Origin: Streptosporangium subroseum
GTDB lineage: Bacteria; Actinomycetota; Actinomycetes; Streptosporangiales; Streptosporangiaceae
DNA: 64,000 nt
Assembly: GCF_900188345.1 (NCBI RefSeq)
Contig: NZ_FZOD01000034.1
Location: 34,643-98,642, forward strand
Direction of reading: 5' to 3'
A model generated the notes under the pieces. The model had not been told where the DNA came from and searched no databases. It saw nothing but the letters and a program-made list of their open reading frames with translations. A program made the position numbers and the translations under genes. Shown here one piece after another: positions 44,448 to 53,815 of the stretch (positions are counted from its first letter, which is position 1; each line of letters begins with the position of its first letter).

Positions 44448-45140
44448 TTAGTTGGACGTGCCCTCCGGAACGTCGTCTGCGGTAATGGCGCCTTCCTCTG
44501 GCGTACTTGTCAGGTAGGCATGTTGGTGGCCGTTGCCGGCGTCGACGTTGAGCTGGTCGAGCTGGGTCGCTGCGACGGACCACATCATGACGGCGACGGA
44601 GCGTTGGCGTGCGGCGAGATCGAGGAAGGTCTGCCGGGCGCTTTCGGGAAGCTGCCGGCTGGCCGCATACGTGTCGACCGTAGTGACCAGAGCGTTCACC
44701 GCGCTGCGAAATCCTCCACGCGCCACGTTGGTCGCGGTCGTCCCCGAGGGGGCGTCCGCGTGTTTGTCGACGGTCTGCCGGAGGATCTGCTGCCAACCGT
44801 CGATCTGCTCCGGTCCGGCCGGTTGCGCAGCAGAGGTTCTGTCCTGGGGGAGTGCCTGGGCGAGTCCGGCCAGTACCTTGTTCAGGTCGTCGGCGCTCGC
44901 GCGCGCCAGGGCGGTCAGCTCGCCGATCTGCTGGGCGTCTCGTTTCACGTCCGCCTCCTGCATGGCGGCGATGGCGGCCTGACTGGCGTCAGGGCGGCCG
45001 ACGGCGTAGCCGATCACGGCTCCCAGCGGCCCTGCTATCAGGGCGGCGACGAGGACGGCGATGGTGTAACCGACTACGTTCGATCGACGGACGCTGGGCT
45101 GAGGCCGGGCCCATGATGATTTACTCGTCTTTTGAGCCAT
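44448..45140 (-). CDS. membrane-anchored hypothetical protein, 230 residues
   Basis: A basic N-terminus is followed by one transmembrane helix at about 22-46 (VVGYTIAVLVAALIAGPLGA), then a mostly helical domain (DAQQIGELTALARASADDLN, SVAVMMWSVAATQLDQLNV). The family is not recognised. The topology suggests an external or periplasm-facing sensor or stalk. ATG 45140 follows gagaggag. The 229 bp downstream, toward the hydrolase fragment, show no recognisable gene. Confidence 0.75.
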   Translation of the reverse strand: MAQKTSKSSWARPQPSVRRSNVVGYTIAVLVAALIAGPLGAVIGYAVGRPDASQAAIAAMQEADVKRDAQQIGELTALARASADDLNKVLAGLAQALPQDRTSAAQPAGPEQIDGWQQILRQTVDKHADAPSGTTATNVARGGFRSAVNALVTTVDTYAASRQLPESARQTFLDLAARQRSVAVMMWSVAATQLDQLNVDAGNGHQHAYLTSTPEEGAITADDVPEGTSN

Positions 45141-45419
45141 GGACGGCTCCTCTCGCCGTGGAACCCCATGTACGACTGGCGATGAGGCTACTGTTCTCGA
45201 CGATTCACGTCCATCTTTCGGCACACGACACAGAGCTTTCGTCGATCAGCGAAAAAAGGGGACGAGGGTCGGGCTTTGGCGCTGTGCCCCTTCGTGGCGG
45301 ATCCGACGCCGGAGGAAACGGTGGTGTCCCAGATCCGGCCGCGCCGGATCGCCGCTGCTGATCGGCACCCGCCGCGGCCGGCAGGAGCAGGCCTTTCCGC
45401 GCATCGCGGTGGGGGTTGA

Positions 45420-45603
45420 GGCCTGGGCGATCTGCCCAACTCGGAGTGCATATGATGATCTCCGGGCCGTTCCAGGCAAAGATGATCGGGATGTTGCGGG
45501 GCGTGCCGTCCTTGGCGACGCAGGCCAGGCGGGTCACGTCGCGAGCCAGCAGTTCCTGACTGATCGGCCGGTTCAGAACCTCGGTGACTTCGTTCGGTTG
45601 CAC
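45420..45603 (-). pseudogene. N-terminal fragment of a PPOX-type flavin reductase
   Basis: GTG 45603 (after aaaggg) opens QPNEVTEVLNRPISQELLAR, then LACVAKDGTPRNIPIIFAWN and GPEIIICTPS. This is the first half of a pyridoxamine-phosphate-oxidase-like protein; the FMN-binding second half is replaced by non-native sequence to 45205. The 45141-45419 interval has no other gene. Confidence 0.75.
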
Positions 45604-45682
45604 GGTCAGCCCTTTCGTCGTCGTTTTCTTGGTCCGTCCAGCGGATCGTTCTGGTTGGTCGCAGGTCGGCCGCGACGGGCTG

Positions 45683-46123
45683 TCAGCTGAGCTGCTCGGC
45701 CAGCGCGATGATGATCCCCTCGGGGCCGCGGACGTAGCAGAGCCGGTAGCTGTCCCCGTACTGGGCCAGTTCACCGACGAGTTCGGCGCCGTGGGTGCGC
45801 AGGCGGGCAATGACGTCCTCGATGTCGTCGACGGCGAACATGACGCGATGCATGCCCAGCGTGTTGTGCGGCGGGTTGTGCGGTCTGGCGCCGATCGCCG
45901 CGGGGGCGTGGTATTTCGCCAGTTCCAGCCGGCCGTGGCCGTCTGGGGTCCGCATCATCGCGATGTCGCAGCGGACGCCGTCGAGTCCGACGGTGCGGTC
46001 CGCCCAGGTGCCCTCGATCTGCGCTTCGCCCTCCAGTTCCATGCCGAGTTCTACGAAGAACGCAATGGCAGCCTCAAGGTCGTCGACGACAATGCCGACG
46101 TTGTCCATCCGCTGGAGCGTCAT
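45683..46123 (-). CDS. VOC-family (glyoxalase/bleomycin resistance-fold) protein
   Basis: A 146-residue protein with two beta-alpha-beta-beta-beta units: MDNVGIVVDDLEAAIAFFVE, then HGRLELAKYHAP and HRVMFAVDDIEDVIARLRTH followed by RGPEGIIIALAEQL. Metal ligands are plausible at His/Glu positions. Substrates of VOC proteins are diverse and none can be assigned. The start is ATG 46123. Confidence 0.88.
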   Translation of the reverse strand: MTLQRMDNVGIVVDDLEAAIAFFVELGMELEGEAQIEGTWADRTVGLDGVRCDIAMMRTPDGHGRLELAKYHAPAAIGARPHNPPHNTLGMHRVMFAVDDIEDVIARLRTHGAELVGELAQYGDSYRLCYVRGPEGIIIALAEQLS

Positions 46124-46258
46124 GGTGGTTCTCCTCCTTCGTCGCGGCCCGTTGTGGGCCGCTGGTGTACCTGGGACGGAGCTAATGCCACGTTCTCGAC
46201 ACCGGGAAGCATGCTAAGTTCTGGCCCGTCACCGCCATGGGGTGCCGCGTCCGAAAAC

Positions 46259-46731
46259 TCAAACGCACGCATGCAGGCCGTCCCCGTCCCGACCGGGGGT
46301 GTCCTGTCCCAGGCCCCGACGGATCGCGATCTCCACGGGTGAGTACGCGCCGTCGGCCCGCTCCAGTTCGTACGGCGCGGCCGGCATTAGCGGCGGCTGG
46401 GCCATGAAGCGCGGTCGCACCCCATGGTGCGGTTGCGCCGCGTGCACCAGGAATGGATGGCACAGGAAAGCGTCGCCCGGGATCCGGTGGCGAGGGCGAG
46501 TGGCCGGTGGTCGGACGCCGCCACCAGATCGGGCGCAAGGGCCAGCCCGCTCGCCCCGTCCTCCCCGTACTTCTCCAGCACCTTCGGCACGTCGAGGTGT
46601 GAGCCGACCCGGATCCGGGTCGGGGCGTCCTCCTCACCGACCTCGCTGAACAGGAACAGCATCAGCAGCGCCCGGCCCCGGGAGCGCAGATTTGTGAAGT
46701 ACCAGCTCTCGCCCTCCGGCAGATAGCTCCC
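46259..46731 (-). pseudogene. phytanoyl-CoA dioxygenase-family gene, truncated and frameshifted
   Basis: The first frame reads YLPEGESWYFTNLRSRGRAL and LDVPKVLEKYGEDG up to LALATG. A one-base deletion near 46482 shifts to PGDAFLCHPFLVHAAQPHHG and ELERADGAYSPVEIAIRRGL. The C-terminal iron-ligand region (CHPFLVHAA) is in the second frame, so no complete enzyme is made. A TAG directly before the first residues shows that the N-terminus is also lost. Confidence 0.85.
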
Positions 46732-46842
46732 CTACGGCCGAGGGGGCGAGTGCGCATGATTTGTTCCTTCGAAAGGCGGAGGGCCGGGGTGGTCCGAGGC
46801 GGCCTTCCCAGGCCGCCTCGGACCGGATGAGTGCGTTGGTGG

Positions 46843-47304
46843 TCAGCCGGCGTACGGGGCGGCGACGTCGAGGATCCAGGTGACGCCGAAGCGGTCGGTC
46901 AGCATCCCGAAGCCCGGGGCCCACTGCGACGGGCCGTACTTCTCGATGAGGTCGGCGCCGTCGGCGAGTTTGTCCCACAACGCGCCGACTTCCTCGGCGG
47001 TTTCGCCGCGGACGGAGACGAAGAACCGCTCGCCGGTCAGTGTCATGCCGTGCTCGCGAGTGGTGGCGGCGGGCGCGGCGGCGGCCGGTGCCTGGCTGGG
47101 CACGTCGTAGGCCATGATGCTGAAGCCGTTGTCGGCCGTGACCTGACCGAAGACGATCTTGTCGGCGTCGGGCAGTTCCTTCGGCATGCCGAAGTCGCCG
47201 TAGGCGATGGTGGTGAGGTGGCCGCCGAACACGGTCTGGTAGAACTCCAGCGCCGAGCGGGCGTCGCCGCGGAAGTTCAGGTGGGTGGTAGTGGAGATGG
47301 CCAT
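46843..47304 (-). CDS. VOC-family protein, PhnB-like
   Basis: A 153-residue protein: THLNFRGDARSALEFYQTVF, then ITYGDFG-like MPKELPDADKIVFGQV and the closing FGMLTDRFGVTWILDVAAP. This is the PhnB/3-demethylubiquinone-methyltransferase-like branch of the VOC fold, common in actinomycetes and of unknown function. ATG 47304 follows cagggag. It diverges from a WYL regulator, which should control it. Confidence 0.92.
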   Translation of the reverse strand: MAISTTTHLNFRGDARSALEFYQTVFGGHLTTIAYGDFGMPKELPDADKIVFGQVTADNGFSIMAYDVPSQAPAAAAPAATTREHGMTLTGERFFVSVRGETAEEVGALWDKLADGADLIEKYGPSQWAPGFGMLTDRFGVTWILDVAAPYAG

Positions 47305-47428
47305 GATGGTGACTCCCTGTTGATTTTCCGGGCGCGGTGCACCCGATATGGGCTGATAAGTCTCGTTTGAGGGAACCGAGGAAGGCCGAATCGGGTGGCT
47401 GACCGGCTCGAGACGAAGATTCGCAGGG

Positions 47429-47453
47429 GTAGGTGACAGGATGTGGCACCTAC
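47429..47453. promoter_or_regulatory. dyad between the VOC and WYL genes
   Basis: Perfect seven-base arms gtaggtg and cacctac with an 11-base spacer, 19 bp before the WYL regulator start. Confidence 0.65.
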
Positions 47454-47472
47454 TTCGGGCAGAATCAGGCTC

Positions 47473-48468
47473 ATGCCGAAAACCTCTGCCCGACTGCTGG
47501 CCCTGCTGTCGCTGCTGCAGACCCGCCGGGACTGGTCCGGTACGGTGCTGGCCGATCGCCTGGACATCAGCCTGCGCACCGTGCGCCGCGACGTCGACCG
47601 GCTCCGCGAGCTCGGCTACCCCATCGCCGCCGTCAAAGGCCCCGACGGCGGCTACCGGCTCGGCGCCGGCACCGAACTCCCCCCGCTGCTGTTCGACGAC
47701 GAACAGGCCGTCGCCCTCACCGTCGCCCTGCAGATCGCCGCCACCACCCCCGGCAACGGCCTCGCCGAATCCGCAGAACGGGCACTGAACACCATCCGGC
47801 AGGTCATGCCCTCCCGGCTCCGGCACCGCGTCAACGCGCTGCGCGTCACCGCCGTCGAACGACCCGTCACCCGGCCGCCCACCCCGGTCGACGGCGACGT
47901 GCTCCTGACCATCAGCGCCGCCGTCCACGCCCGCGAGATCCTGTGCTTCGACTACGGTGGCGAGGCCACGGACGAACCCCCGCGCCGCGTCGAACCCCAC
48001 CACGTCATCACCTGGGACGGACGCTGGTACCTCATCGCCTGGGACCTCGACCGCGACGACTGGCGCACCTTCCGCGCAGACCGGATCACCCCGCGCACCC
48101 CCAACGGGCCCCGGTTCACTCCACGCGTCCTGCCCGGAGGAGACGCCGCCGCCTTCGTCACCGGCACGTTCCGCGGCTCCGGCGACGCCTCGGGCGACTG
48201 GCCCTGCCAAGGCACGGTGATCCTCGACCTGCCCGCCGCCACCGTGGCCCTCTACACCCGCGACGGACTCGTGGAGGAGACCAGCCCCCACCGCTGCCGG
48301 CTCACCCTCGGATCCTGGTCCTGGCCCAGCCTCGCCGCCGCCATCGCCCGCTACGACGCCGACATCGAAGTCATCGGCCCCGACGAACTCACCGACGCCT
48401 TCGAACACCTCGCCCGCCGATTCACCAGAACCACAGCCGGCCACGGCATCACATCACCGACATCCTGA
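47473..48468 (+). CDS. WYL-domain transcriptional regulator (YafY type)
   Basis: A 331-residue regulator: SARLLALLSLLQTRRDWSGT, LDISLRTVRRDVDRLRELGY, a GPDGGYRLGAGTELPPLLFD hinge and a WYL core with VEPHHVITWDGRWYLIAWDL. It is divergent from the PhnB-like VOC gene with a dyad in between; VOC genes of this branch are very often paired with such regulators. Confidence 0.93.
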   Translation: MPKTSARLLALLSLLQTRRDWSGTVLADRLDISLRTVRRDVDRLRELGYPIAAVKGPDGGYRLGAGTELPPLLFDDEQAVALTVALQIAATTPGNGLAESAERALNTIRQVMPSRLRHRVNALRVTAVERPVTRPPTPVDGDVLLTISAAVHAREILCFDYGGEATDEPPRRVEPHHVITWDGRWYLIAWDLDRDDWRTFRADRITPRTPNGPRFTPRVLPGGDAAAFVTGTFRGSGDASGDWPCQGTVILDLPAATVALYTRDGLVEETSPHRCRLTLGSWSWPSLAAAIARYDADIEVIGPDELTDAFEHLARRFTRTTAGHGITSPTS

Positions 48469-48715
48469 GTTGCCACGCCGACGAAAGACGCAGTGGTCGA
48501 GCAGACAGGTGAACTCGTCGGCACCATGCGGAATCGGCCAAACGCAAGCGGTCGGGTGGTCGCACATCGCGCCCGATTCAACGCGCGGCGCCGTGCCCGA
48601 GCAAGAAAGAGAGCATCCCAGTGATCCGAACTTCGAACACGACCCGGCAGAGTTGAACGGCCGAGGCCGACGCGTAGCCTTTCCTCAACATCCACCCAGT
48701 CCGAGGAAGGGCTCG

Positions 48716-51700
48716 ATGGCCGACACCTCCCCCTCCCGACGAAGCGTCGGAACCGAACCGACGCTCGTCGTACCCGCTGCTGCCATCCCCGTGGCCCGTC
48801 CGGGAGGTGGCGCCGCTTCGCTGACCATCCAGGTCCTCGGTCCCTTACGGGTGTGGCGTGACGGCGTCGAGGTCGACATCGGACCGCGACAGCAGACCTA
48901 CCTGCTGGCCCTGTTGCTGATGCGTGCGGGTCGACCGGTCAGCTCTTCTGAGCTCATCGACCTCGTCTGGGACGAAAGCATGCCGACGTCGGCGTTGAAT
49001 ATCGTGCACAAATATGTCGGGACGTTGCGACGGCTGCTCGAACCGAACCTGCCCGCGCGGGCGCCCGGCTCCTACCTCCACCGCCGCGGCAGCGGCTACC
49101 AGTTCGATGACAGCCGCGTGGCGCTCGACCTGACTGAATTTCGCCGGCTCCTCGGCCTCGCCCGCGCCGCACTGGACGCTCACCGGTTCGAGGAGGGAGT
49201 CAATGCTTACGAAGAGGCTCTGTCGCGGTGGCGAGGGTCCGCGGGCGACGGGCTGGCCCTCAGCTCCGCCGCCAGCCCTCTGATCGCCTCCGTCAACCGC
49301 GAGCTGCTCGACGCCTGCGTCGAGGCCGCTCGCGTTACCGTGCCTCGCGGCCATGCCAAACGCATCTTGCAACCACTGCGCCTCGCCGCATGGATCGCGC
49401 CCATCGACGAGACCATTCAGTCGACGCTCATGACCGCCCTGGCGGCGTCGGGACAGCAGGCGGAGGCCCTGTCCGTGTTCGACACGGTGCGAGCACGGCT
49501 GGCCCACGATCTGGGCATCGATCCCGGTCCAGCGCTTCGCGAGGCGCACCGACAAGTTCTTCAACAAACCGAGGCTGTCTTCACACCACGCGTCGCCGGC
49601 CTTCTCCCGGAAGTCGCGCCCAGATCCACGTCCGGCGCACACTCCACGAGCGGAGCGCGAAAACTTTCCGGCAGCCGGTCCGATCGTCTCGTGGGTCGAC
49701 AAGAGGAACTCACCCTCCTCCGCCATGCCATCGACTCGGCCACCTTCACCCGAGCGCAGATCGTACTCGTCGAGGGTCCACCAGGAGTGGGCAAGAGCCG
49801 GTTGCTTGCCGAAGTCACCGACGAGGCCGCCGCGAACGGTGCCTTTACCTTCTGGGGTCGATGCCACGACGGAGAAGGCGCCCCATCGATGTGGCCCTGG
49901 GTCCAGATCGTCGAGGCCCTGATCGCGGAACTACCGGAGAACGACCGGGCGCGTTGGACCGCCGAACTCGGCGACCTGCTGCAGCACCCCGCACACGATG
50001 CCGAAGTTCTGGCGCGACCAGACGCCGGAGCGCAATTCCGTTTGTACAGCAACGTCGTCGCACTGTTCAGCGCAGCCGCTGCACGCCGGCCCTTGGTCGT
50101 GGTCGTGGATGACCTTCACTGGGCAGACCAGGCCTCGCTTCAGCTGTTCGCACACCTAGCCGAGTCGCTCCCGGACAGGAGCGTGTTGATGGGCACCCTA
50201 CGCGACCATGCACCGACGCCCAGCCAACACGTGCGGCGCATGTTGGCGGCGGTCGCGCGCCAAGACCGCCACCGACGCGTCGCTCTTGGTCCCCTCGGCC
50301 CATCTGACGTCGCCGAGTTGATCCACCAAGAGACTGGACGGTCTCCGAGTCCCGGCGTCGCGCGAAACATACAGGCCCGCACCGAAGGCAACCCCCTGTT
50401 CGTGCGCGAGCTCGCGAGATTCCTGGCCGAAGAGGACCACCTGTCTGACCAAGCGGCAGCCCAAGCCGCCGTCCCGTCCACGGTGCGCGACATCGTCAGC
50501 GACCGGACGAGCAAGCTCGATGACGGGGACCGTCGTCTCATCGATATCGCGGCCCTGATGGGCCGCGATATCGACGCCCGCCTGTTGGCGAGGGCATCCG
50601 GCCTCGACGCGTCGCAGTGCCTCACTCGCCTGGAGGCCCTTGAAGCGCTCGGACTGGTCGAGGTGACCTCCGGCTCCTCGGGTGACTGGCGGTTCGTGCA
50701 CGATCTCGTCCGCGAGTCAGTGGCCCGCTCGACGTCCCGATCAAACGCAAGCCACTTCCATCTAGCCATCGCGTCCGCGCTCGCGCAGATCCATGAACCA
50801 GCCGAGCGTCATGGTGAGGCACTCGCCCACCACCTGTGCTCGGCGGGCCCGCTCGCCGAGCCGGAGCAGACGGCGCAAGCACTCATTGTCGCGGCCCGCA
50901 TCGCGGCAAGACGATCCGCCTACGAGACTGCGGAGAAGCACCTCGACACCGCGGCCCACATCGCACGCAGCGCCGGACTCCTCGGCCTTGAGCTGACCGC
51001 GCTCACCGAGCTGACTGCCGTCGCGGGTATCCACGCCGGCTTCGTCGGAGCCACCATGGACCATCTGGACCGCGCCGAGAAGGTCGCGCGGTCGCTCGGC
51101 CAAGAACGGGAGGCTACCGGCTTCCTCTTCTCCCGGTTCCTGGCTCACGCCCAGGGCATCCAGCTCGACGCTGCTGGGCGGCTCGCGCGCCGACTGCTGG
51201 TTCATGGTCAGCGCTCCTCGGACCCTGTCGTCCAGGCTTCCGGCCATCACGCGTGGGGAGTCCATCAGTGGAGTTCAGGCAACATCGGTGAGGCCCACCG
51301 GAACCTGAGCCAATCCGATTCGCTCATCCGTGCCCAGCGAGACGCCGAGCCGCTGCGACACCGACTGCAGATGATGACGCCGGTCATGCTGGCGCTGAAC
51401 ACCGCGTTGCACGGCGATCTGGTTGCCGCGCGCCACCTTTTTGACGTGGTGGAGTTCGACGCCGGCGACGACCCCTACGCCATCAGCATTTGGGGCTCAT
51501 TCGCTGTCACCGCGGCAGCCGCTGCGGGAGACTTCGCCTGGGCGCTGCGGGCGGCTGAGACGGCGATCAACGCCGATCCGGACTTCTCCTTCACGTTTTC
51601 CGGCAGTTACCCGCGGCTCGCGAGGCACTGGGCGAAGGCCATGTCCGGCGGTGACCCCGTCACGTCGGCCATGGAGATGGAGCGCATCATTGAGACCACA

Positions 51701-52039
51701 CTGGTCGACCCACCTCGATCGAACCTAGCCACCTGGTACGCGCTCCTTGCCGAGGTCCAGCTTTGCGCCGACGATGTCTCCGCCGCCATAACCGCGTTGG
51801 GCAAGGCCGAGACGTTCATCGACACGTACGGCGAACGGTATGCGGAGGGCTTGGTTTTCCTCATCCGCGCGAAGGCACTCCGAGCCGGCGGCGACGTCCA
51901 GTCCGCCGTGCGCACCGCCCATCGAGCGCTCACCCTTTCGCAGGAGCGCGGAGCCCACCTTTTCGCGGCGCGCGCCAACGACTTGCTCGCCGAGCTCCCC
52001 TGCAGCGGTAACGACCTTGCTGGTACAGGAGCGGTTTAG
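48716..52039 (+). CDS. SARP-LAL regulator (OmpR-like HTH, BTAD, AAA ATPase, TPR)
   Basis: A 1107-residue regulator of the AfsR/DnrI type. Residues 35-130 form the winged HTH (LTIQVLGPLRVWRDGVEVDI; GYQFD end), 138-285 the BTAD domain (DLTEFRRLLGLARAALDAHR; AHDLGIDPGPALREAHRQVL). An AAA/NB-ARC-like ATPase follows with VGRQEEL, Walker A GPPGVGKS (354-361) and Walker B VVVVDDLHWAD (461-471). The rest is TPR-like helices. No C-terminal LuxR HTH is present. ATG 48716 follows gaggaaggg; the long upstream extension is non-native. No biosynthetic cluster adjoins it, so its targets are probably elsewhere. Confidence 0.92.
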   Translation: MADTSPSRRSVGTEPTLVVPAAAIPVARPGGGAASLTIQVLGPLRVWRDGVEVDIGPRQQTYLLALLLMRAGRPVSSSELIDLVWDESMPTSALNIVHKYVGTLRRLLEPNLPARAPGSYLHRRGSGYQFDDSRVALDLTEFRRLLGLARAALDAHRFEEGVNAYEEALSRWRGSAGDGLALSSAASPLIASVNRELLDACVEAARVTVPRGHAKRILQPLRLAAWIAPIDETIQSTLMTALAASGQQAEALSVFDTVRARLAHDLGIDPGPALREAHRQVLQQTEAVFTPRVAGLLPEVAPRSTSGAHSTSGARKLSGSRSDRLVGRQEELTLLRHAIDSATFTRAQIVLVEGPPGVGKSRLLAEVTDEAAANGAFTFWGRCHDGEGAPSMWPWVQIVEALIAELPENDRARWTAELGDLLQHPAHDAEVLARPDAGAQFRLYSNVVALFSAAAARRPLVVVVDDLHWADQASLQLFAHLAESLPDRSVLMGTLRDHAPTPSQHVRRMLAAVARQDRHRRVALGPLGPSDVAELIHQETGRSPSPGVARNIQARTEGNPLFVRELARFLAEEDHLSDQAAAQAAVPSTVRDIVSDRTSKLDDGDRRLIDIAALMGRDIDARLLARASGLDASQCLTRLEALEALGLVEVTSGSSGDWRFVHDLVRESVARSTSRSNASHFHLAIASALAQIHEPAERHGEALAHHLCSAGPLAEPEQTAQALIVAARIAARRSAYETAEKHLDTAAHIARSAGLLGLELTALTELTAVAGIHAGFVGATMDHLDRAEKVARSLGQEREATGFLFSRFLAHAQGIQLDAAGRLARRLLVHGQRSSDPVVQASGHHAWGVHQWSSGNIGEAHRNLSQSDSLIRAQRDAEPLRHRLQMMTPVMLALNTALHGDLVAARHLFDVVEFDAGDDPYAISIWGSFAVTAAAAAGDFAWALRAAETAINADPDFSFTFSGSYPRLARHWAKAMSGGDPVTSAMEMERIIETTLVDPPRSNLATWYALLAEVQLCADDVSAAITALGKAETFIDTYGERYAEGLVFLIRAKALRAGGDVQSAVRTAHRALTLSQERGAHLFAARANDLLAELPCSGNDLAGTGAV

Positions 52040-52057
52040 AGCTGGGATGCCCCTCCG

Positions 52058-52295
52058 CTATGCGTAGGAGTCGGCGTCGGTCTGAGCGGCGACAGCCTGC
52101 TGGGGCTCGACCTGGGCGAGGCGGTCGCGCAGGGCGGTGGTGACCGCCTCGTAGGAGTCGCTGCCCAGCACGAGCCTCAGCGGAGCGGGCTGCCGCTCGG
52201 CGCCGTCGATGATACGGGCTGCGATCTTCGCTGGATCGCCGAGGAGCGGGACGGCGGCGTCCTTGAACTGGCGCACGAACGCGGCCGGCGTCACG
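52058..52295 (-). pseudogene. C-terminal fragment of a short-chain dehydrogenase
   Basis: The frame reads VVTPAAFVRQFKDAAVPLLG, DPAKIAARIIDGAERQPAPL and RLVLGSDSYEAVTTALRDRL, the ending typical of classical SDR oxidoreductases of actinomycetes. The cofactor domain is missing. The break lies at about 52295, where a TetR fragment starts on the other strand. Confidence 0.85.
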
Positions 52296-52544
52296 ACGCT
52301 CGTACCGCCTGTCGAGCGCGCGGTGGCGACGATCATCGACCGGGCGGTGGCCCGCGGCGAGATCGCCGCCCCGGCCGATCCGGCGCTGATGGCCGCGATC
52401 CTGCCGGCGTTGGGCCTCCACCGCCTGATCTTCACGGGTGTCGGCCCGGACCCCGACTACGCGGCTGCCGTGATCGACAACGTGCTGCTTCCGGCCCTGT
52501 CGGCCTCCTCCGTGCCGGAGTCACGTGAGTCGACCCGCCCCTGA
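52296..52544 (+). pseudogene. C-terminal fragment of a TetR-family regulator
   Basis: The frame reads RAVATIIDRAVARGEIAAPA, ADPALMAAILPALGLHRLIF and VIDNVLLPAL, the end of a TetR ligand domain. The HTH is absent; the frame upstream (52209-52295) is only antisense to the SDR fragment. TetR/SDR divergent pairs are very common, so both fragments may come from one such pair. Confidence 0.8.
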
Positions 52545-52642
52545 CGCGCGTACGGCCGAACCGGCCCCCGCCCCGGCGAAGGCCCATCACGGCCTGGCGC
52601 GGGCATCTCATCTCACTCTCATCGCAGAAGAAAGAGGTCTGC

Positions 52643-53566
52643 ATGTCCACCCCTGACATCCCGGAAATCCGAGACCGTTCGACCGACGATCGGCGCCCCG
52701 GCGGCGCGGCCGCCTTCGCCGGTCGAACGGTCTCCCGGATCGGATACGGAGCCATGCAGCTGACTCGCTTGGCGAACAACCCCGATCAAGCGGTCATGCT
52801 CCTACGTCGCGCTGCCGAACTCGGAATCGACCACTTCGACACGGCTCACATCTACGGAAACGGCCTCGTCAACAACCTGATCCGCGAAGCGCTCCGTTCC
52901 GGGGACGACGTTCTCATCTCGAGCAAGATCGGCGCGGATGCCAATCCTGACGGACCCGTCCATCTCCGACTCGCTCAGCGACCCGAGGAACTGCGCGCCG
53001 GCGTCGAGGACAACCTCAAGAGCCTCGGACTTGAACAGATCGCGGTCATGAACCTCCGACGTCCGGATGACCGCCCGGGCCTGCGGGCCGAGGGCGACCA
53101 GGCCGTCGACCTCGATGATCAGCTCGCTGCGATGACAGCGATGCGCGACGAGGGCAAGATCGGCGCGATCGGGCTGAGCAACATCACCCTTGACGGGCTG
53201 CGCCGAGCGATCCCCGCCGGCATTGTCTGTGTGCAGAACGCTTACAGCCTCGTCGACCGACGCGATGAGGGATTTCTCTCCCTGTGCCTGGCGGAAGGCA
53301 TCGCCTGGGTGCCGTTCTTCCCGCTCGGCAGTGCGGTTCCCGGTCTGCCCAAGGTCGCGGAACAAACCGCCGTCCGAGCCGCGGCCGAAGCCCTCGGACA
53401 TTCCCCGTCCCAGGTCGGCCTCGCCTGGCTGCTTCACCACGCACCCAACGTGCTCCTCATCCCCGGAACCGCCGGCGTCGAGCACCTCGAGTCCAACGTC
53501 GCCGCCGGCTCCATCCGCCTCGGCGATGCCGTGCTGGCTACCCTCGACGGAATTCCCGGCATCTGA
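52643..53566 (+). CDS. aldo/keto reductase-family protein lacking the catalytic His
   Basis: A 307-residue aldo/keto reductase fold. Asp66 and Tyr71 (HFDTAHIYG) and Lys95 (ISSKIG) are present, but the position of the catalytic His reads AVMNLRRPDD, with Asn137. The same change is known in YdbC-like relatives, so the protein may still reduce a special substrate. The cofactor site is LLIPGTAGVEHLESN. ATG 52643 follows gaagaaag with longer spacing. Directly after its stop comes a fragment of another oxidoreductase. Confidence 0.87.
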   Translation: MSTPDIPEIRDRSTDDRRPGGAAAFAGRTVSRIGYGAMQLTRLANNPDQAVMLLRRAAELGIDHFDTAHIYGNGLVNNLIREALRSGDDVLISSKIGADANPDGPVHLRLAQRPEELRAGVEDNLKSLGLEQIAVMNLRRPDDRPGLRAEGDQAVDLDDQLAAMTAMRDEGKIGAIGLSNITLDGLRRAIPAGIVCVQNAYSLVDRRDEGFLSLCLAEGIAWVPFFPLGSAVPGLPKVAEQTAVRAAAEALGHSPSQVGLAWLLHHAPNVLLIPGTAGVEHLESNVAAGSIRLGDAVLATLDGIPGI

Positions 53567-53815
53567 TCGGAGTCCGGCGACAACGCCTTCCGCGCACTCG
53601 CCGAGGTGGGCGAGGTGATCAGCACCGGGCGTTTCTGGCTTCCCGTCGACCTGACCTTCCCGCTCACCGAGATCACCGAAGCCCACCGCACCAGCGAACA
53701 GGGCCGCGTACGAGGCCGGCTGGTGCTCGTGATCGGCCCCGCATCAGATGTACTGACCGCAGAGGTTGGCGACAAGGCGGATCCAGCACTTCATACACCA
53801 CCCCGCTGGACGTGA
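53567..53815 (+). pseudogene. C-terminal fragment of a zinc-type alcohol dehydrogenase/quinone reductase
   Basis: Beginning at the codon after the upstream stop, the frame reads SESGDNAFRALAEVGEVIST, LPVDLTFPLTEITEAHRTSE and QGRVRGRLVLVIG. The EAHRxSEQGRVRGKLVL ending is that of medium-chain dehydrogenases. The remaining residues to the stop are non-native. Confidence 0.8.

Noticed and set aside
48470..48715. 82-residue N-terminal extension of the SARP-LAL protein
   Set aside because: Non-native residues before the DNA-binding domain, and a good ribosome site exists at ATG 48716.
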